12,176 nt of DNA from Chloromonas sp. AAM2 (Eukaryota; Chlorophyta; Chlorophyceae; Chlamydomonadales; Chlamydomonadaceae), in the NCBI GenBank assembly GCA_004335635.1, contig QAXH01004500.1:1923-14098 (forward strand). The letters are read 5' to 3'. The notes below the pieces were generated by a model. The model worked only from the letters and a program-made list of their open reading frames with translations, made no database searches and had not been told where the DNA came from. Numbering within the stretch: the first letter of the stretch is position 1; each line of letters begins with the position of its first letter. Both the position numbers and the translations under genes were made by a program. Of this stretch, positions 8,516-12,176 are shown one piece after another.

Positions 8516-9228
8516 GGCCGGCTACATGACGCTTCCGTGTTTCTAGTCTCATGACTGCAGCAGCTTGAAGTGCCCTTTTTGTCAGCTACACTGGAGACTT
8601 TGAGCCGCAGCGCTGTAGTTCAACTGCAACGCTGCTCCAACTGCAGCTGGAGTCAAGCTTTGCTCAGCCTGCCTGCAATGTACCAAAACAGGAAAGAGGG
8701 GGGAACAATATGATTGCCAGTTCCGTGTGTTGATTTGACGCAATTTGGTTCGCTTCCAGGCCAGAGCACACAGGCCTGGCGATTGACGATGACCAACCGT
8801 GTTGTACGGGGATGGCATGAAAACGGATGATGTCATGGAAATGACTTGGATCTTTTGGCTCGTAATGCCATATTGCGCATTTAGCGGGAGACAGATATCT
8901 ACACTGTGTCTTTACGGTTGTCTAAGGTCTTGCAATCTACAGGTACATGTTGACCAGACTTGTTGAACACAAACGTCTCAGTCTGCAGGGTTCTACGAGT
9001 GCGCAGTCAACATAGTGTTTTTCCATGGGGCTTGTAGAGCAATATACACATAGTACGTGCCACTGATTTGAATTGCACTTTTTTCAGCAGGATTGCGTCA
9101 TGGCCATTGACAGGCCCATCGCAGGCTACACGATGACAGGCACATTCCAGGAGCGTTGGAGAGAGCATTGATCAACCAGTACAAGACCGTGGATAACGTT
9201 GCTCACTTTGGAACCGTAACGCTAGAAA
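8516..9228. promoter_or_regulatory. Divergent intergenic region between the membrane-protein gene and GR
   Basis: Apart from the candidate exon at 8672-8590, I see no coding segment. With about 710 bp between the two start codons, this stretch must hold the 5' leaders and probably the promoters of both genes. No clear TATA box or repeated operator-like motif stands out. Confidence 0.4.
8590..8672 (-). CDS. Possible upstream exon of the membrane-protein gene
   Basis: After an ATTGCAG acceptor, the - strand reads QAEQSLTPAAVGAALQLNYS and then AAAQSLQ with coding-like codons. A weak donor (GTAGCT) follows at 8589. Its phase would join to an acceptor (CTGCACAG) at 8488, giving a continuous frame into the exon ending at 8434. 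If real, the true start codon lies further upstream, near the GR promoter. Confidence 0.25.
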
Positions 9229-11080
9229 ATGACTTCAATCCAGAGCAACGTGGCGCAGGTTATCGCCAAGGGTCTGACAAGTTTTGCCAATCAAATTCCG
9301 GGAGTGCCGAACAAAATGGCGGATGACGAGGTTTACGATTTAGTTACCATCGGCGCAGGCAGCGGCGGTGTGCGCGCTAGCCGCTTCGCCTCTACGCTCT
9401 ACGGTGCCAAGGTTGCATGTGTTGAGTTGCCCTTTGACTTCATCAGCAGTGACACTACTGGAGGGGCTGGTGGCACGTAAGTGCCCATCACCACGCAGCA
9501 TGCTGGAAGCAGATCATCGGCAGAAGCATGATGGCTGCTACCCATGCAAACGTTGGTTCTGCGCATGCATGCACACGCCATGAGGCTTCTCTACGCGCCA
9601 CACTCAGTGCATGTATCCATGTAGTGCGAGATTTCCGCATGCGCTTGTGCTTTCTATCAGATCAGGTTGTAGCGCTCAACACACAGACACAAGGTCCGAG
9701 AAGCATGTATCCCGTGGTATCAAGTGTCTTACTCCCGTCCGTCGTGCATGCTGTGACTGGACCCTTTCCTATCACGCTCCTGCCTCACATCTCAGGTCAT
9801 ACGTCCAGTCGAGCACATCTCGCCGTCAGCTTCAGCATCACGCCCTGCGCGCAAATTAGCTGCGTGCTTTCAAGATGGTTGTGCAGGCTAGACACTGCCA
9901 TGGCTTAACACAAACGCTCAGCTGACACAAACACCCTGTCTCCTGTGCCTGGTCACAGGTGTGTGATTCGAGGGTGTGTACCCAAGAAGCTGCTAGTGTA
10001 TGGCTCACACTTTTCTGAGGAGTTCCAGGTATGAGTCTCACTTTTACGTGAAGGCAAAGTTAGGCTAACTCGTTTTAAGGATGAGGGAGAAGGAGTTGGG
10101 GATGAGGGAGAAGGGACTAGAAATTAGGGAGAAAAAGTTCTAAAGAGGAACCTGGCTGCCATTTACCACTACAGTGGCCACCTCACGGGCTGCCTTCCGA
10201 AAGCACCCCGTTGGGGAAAGCAGAAGTTTCCCATTCATCATAGTGGCGTTTGAGGCCTGATGATGCTTCCTGAATCTTTTGCTATTGTGGCATGGATGAA
10301 GTGAACGGGTGCACCGAGCCAGCAACCTCGGGACCAATTGACAGGTCACAATTGTCACTCTCACTCTGACGTCACGACATCTCACGTTTGGCACGTCCAA
10401 GGTAACGACTCACCTGTCACATGTCGCACTTTTCAGGATGCCCGCGGATTTGGCTGGGACCTGGGCAACTGCAAGCATGACTGGAGTCACCTGATGAAAC
10501 AGAAGGTGAGCCGAATGCCCATGTGGACGAGATTTCTAACGTTATGTGCAGCTGAAACGTGCAAGGCGAAAGTCTTCTGGCTCCACTGGCAGTGGCCTGC
10601 CAGTCAGTAAACAGGTGGGAATCTACTGCTGTTGCCAGTATTTGTCAGCGTGTAGCTCACTTGCTCGACTCCTAGTATCTTGCCTGTGTGCCTGTGCGGG
10701 TAGTGTATTGCCATCAAGTTGCTCGCATTGCATGTGCACGGCACACATGCATGTGCACGCGCCGCCCCTGCTGAGATTCGCATGCATGTGTGCCGTGCAC
10801 ATGCATGTGAATATCAGCAGGGGCGGCGCGCCTTTACTCAACCACAGTGCATTTTAGCAGTTTCCAGTATCATTGTGGGCGTCTGCGTGGACCAGCGGAC
10901 AGTATGACGCCCACTAGTTGCTTTCAGTAGGTAACAGCAGAGCTCCACATGCAATGACAGTGCACGCTAGCAAGCCATGCACGGTCAATTCCACTTCCTG
11001 CCATGCGCAGTCCAAGGAAATCCAGCGTTTGAATGGCGTGTACGGCAGCATCATGAAGAGTGCAAACGTGGAGATGCTGG
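9229..11080 (+). CDS. GR: Glutathione reductase, 5' exons (FAD/disulfide region)
   Basis: GR reduces oxidised glutathione with NADPH through FAD and a redox-active disulfide. Exons are 9229-9476, 9959-10028, 10437-10505 and 11011-11080, all GT-AG, and their phases join exactly. Residues 35-52 hold the FAD-binding Rossmann motif (GAGSGG) followed by VRASR. Residues 78-93 read [16 protein letters not shown], with the redox cysteines at 84 and 89. The segment [20 protein letters not shown] follows, then the [14 protein letters not shown] helix. CVIRGC and DARGFGW match the plant/cyanobacterial type. The last codon is split after one base (phase 1). The NADPH-binding, central and interface domains are not found in the remaining 1.1 kb. 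A second in-frame ATG at 9316 ([10 protein letters not shown]) is a possible alternative start. The gene is either cut by the window edge after a long intron or truncated. Confidence 0.88.
10080..10137. repeat. Purine-rich imperfect tandem repeat in GR intron 2
   Basis: GATGAGGGAGAAGGAG, GATGAGGGAGAAGGGA and AATTAGGGAGAAAAAG follow each other with a period of about 21 bp. The strand is almost pure purine. Confidence 0.75.
10731..10830. repeat. Near-perfect 73-nt palindrome plus extra inverted copy, in GR intron 3
   Basis: Positions 10758-10830 fold into one stem of about 36 bp. Seventeen pairs are perfect (10758-10774 with 10814-10830), then there is one mismatch, then 18 pairs including three G-U, with a single-base loop geometry around 10794. 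Just upstream, 10731-10753 is an exact 23-bp inverted copy of 10781-10803, built on GCATGCATG words. There is no open frame. It resembles a small fold-back (MITE-like) element or a hairpin RNA precursor. Confidence 0.85.
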
Positions 11081-11164
11081 GTGGGTGCTGCGCATGGGAA
11101 GTGAAGGAGAAGGCATGGGACGCCAGCGTTGGCACTGTCAACAACGCTGCAGAGTAGCTGTCAA

Positions 11165-11192
11165 AAAAAATGTTTGCCAGTTCTGGGACAGT
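11165..11192. repeat. Third copy of the A-run plus 19-bp repeat core
   Basis: An A8 run is followed by TG and then TTTGCCAGTTCTGGGACA. The 19-bp core GTTTGCCAGTTCTGGGACA (11174-11192) is identical to 4529-4547 and to the complement of 5919-5937. Similarity stops beyond it. Confidence 0.8.
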
Positions 11193-11194
11193 TT

Positions 11195-11199
11195 ACAGG
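11195..11199 (-). terminator. TGTAA polyadenylation signal of the antisense gene
   Basis: TGTAA on the - strand lies 272 nt after the TGA at 11473-11471, the same spacing as for the other genes, and abuts the repeat core. The stretch 11200-11470 shows no coding segment and is the likely 3' UTR. Confidence 0.4.
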
Positions 11200-11470
11200 A
11201 ATAGCACTGGAACCAGTGTTGCGACAGCGAAGGGCACACAGAAAAGGGCAAGGAATCAACAAAACCACAGGACTTAGCTCGATTTTAGCTATCCAATCCT
11301 CATCCAATCCTATTATTCATTTATGTTATTCACCAACAAGCTCGCTAAGTGTCAAGCTCAACAAACCGATGCAGAAGCTCAACAGCCGTGTGTGGTGTCC
11401 AGCAATGCCGAAGCACAATCGACAACCTGCTGGCTCAGCTGCAAAAGTAACTTGGCTGTGTTCAAGGTCC

Positions 11471-12176
11471 TCACTGCCAACCCTTCCTGTCCCACTGCTC
11501 AATCTGATTTCTCAGCTTGGGCAATGTGTTGCCCTGCCTGGGCCACAGATACATGGGTGGGATGCCAAGGCCATCCGTCAGCTCACTGTCCTGTGACATG
11601 CGCTGCGGCCAGCCACGCTTGACTGGTGTAGTGTGGCGCTCAAACAGCTTCCGGAGGTCTGCCTTGAGGGGTCCCCAGTTGTTGCAATCCCCGCTCCAGC
11701 GGATCTTGGCTGTGCGACACAAGGCAACACGACCGCACAACATTAGAACGTGCGTCGAGACAAATTGAAAACATGCAATTCTCTGAGGTCGCGCAACCTG
11801 TCCACTAGTGAATATGTATGTGCGACTCTGCCTTACGACCTGCGATAGCTTCTGTACAGCTTCCGATATTCAAATTCAAAACGACAGCTGGGTCGGTGGG
11901 CAGGTGATAGTCACATATTGCCCCCAGGCCTCGCCCACGCTGACGGCCCTCCTGACCACCACACAACGCAATATATCAAAACACATGGCACACCCCATCC
12001 TGCCCTCCCCACCCTGGTGCTGGCGCGCAACACACACCTGTACCAGTTGTACACCCCCTTGGTGCGGCCAGGCAACTCCGCATCCTCCCCACGCATGTAA
12101 GAGTCCATGCGGTGCTCCATGAGCACAGTAGCCTCCACACCAGCAAGAACATGAGGGGAGCCTGAACCCTGCATAC
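11471..12176 (-). CDS. Unrecognised gene, 3' exons, antisense to GR
   Basis: I do not recognise the product. On the - strand an exon open to the window edge (12176-12044) reads GVEATVLMEHRMDSYMRGED, then AELPGRTKGVYNW, and ends at a GTACAG donor in phase 2. A GGTCAG acceptor at 11951 continues in phase (RAVSVGEAWGQY, then VTITCPPTQLS). The last exon (from about 11704 to TGA 11473-11471) reads IRWSGDCNNWGPLKADLRKL and ends WDRKGWQ. The 11951 exon may end at 11915 (phase 0, GTGACT) to join it, but this junction is uncertain. All three pieces have coding-like codons. It could be a host gene nested in a GR intron or next to a truncated GR, or a transposon gene. Confidence 0.45.

Noticed and set aside
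9528..9908. Open frames of 82-126 codons in the first GR intron
   Set aside because: The GT donor at 9477 and AG acceptor at 9958 join the GGT-CVIRGC motif exactly, so this is intron; the frames are Cys/His/Ser-rich chance openings.

Overview
This is a nuclear genomic window from a eukaryotic phototroph, most likely a chlorophyte green alga. The evidence is an early light-induced protein (ELIP) gene and a glutathione reductase (GR) gene, both split by short-to-medium GT-AG introns. Reconstructed genes are followed, about 250-370 nt after the stop, by a TGTAA motif, the usual chlorophyte polyadenylation signal. Coding exons tend toward G/C-ending codons, Q- and A-rich low-complexity tails are common, and non-coding DNA is rich in simple repeats. 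The genus cannot be named from sequence alone.

Layout. (1) 1-724, + strand: the last three exons of an ELIP, with two LHC-type chlorophyll-binding helices; the gene begins upstream of the window. (2) 1671-4047, + strand: an unrecognised gene with a coiled-coil start and a Q/A-rich middle. One in-frame TAG (2347-2349), a single C-to-T step from CAG, splits it into a 149-residue part and a 548-codon downstream part. (3) 4416-6026: a repeat-rich stretch bounded by 36-bp inverted repeats (4519-4554 and 5912-5947). It holds small tandem repeats, an orphan coding-like segment on the - strand, an (AC)22 microsatellite, and a 112-bp duplicate of the tail of gene 2. (4) 8515-6282, - strand: a five-exon gene, reconstructed by phase-consistent splicing, for an about 429-residue protein. 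It has an N-terminal helical region, a Gly/Ala-rich hydrophobic hairpin-like segment and a long A/P/Q-rich tail; I do not recognise its family. (5) 9229-11080, + strand: the first four exons of GR, including the FAD-binding glycine motif and the CVIRGC redox disulfide. The remaining exons are not visible. (6) 12176-11471, - strand: the 3' exons of another unrecognised gene, lying antisense where the next GR intron or exons would be.

Genes 1 and 5 suggest photoprotection and redox defence, but nothing in the sequence shows that they are co-regulated. GR and gene 4 are divergent across about 710 bp. Genes 2 and 4 converge on the repeat-rich stretch. No CRISPR array, rRNA, tRNA, bacterial operon or recognisable defence or biosynthetic cluster was found. 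The most unusual structures are the tail duplication beside the inverted repeats, the near-perfect 73-nt palindrome in a GR intron, the lone in-frame TAG in gene 2 and the unfamiliar membrane protein.
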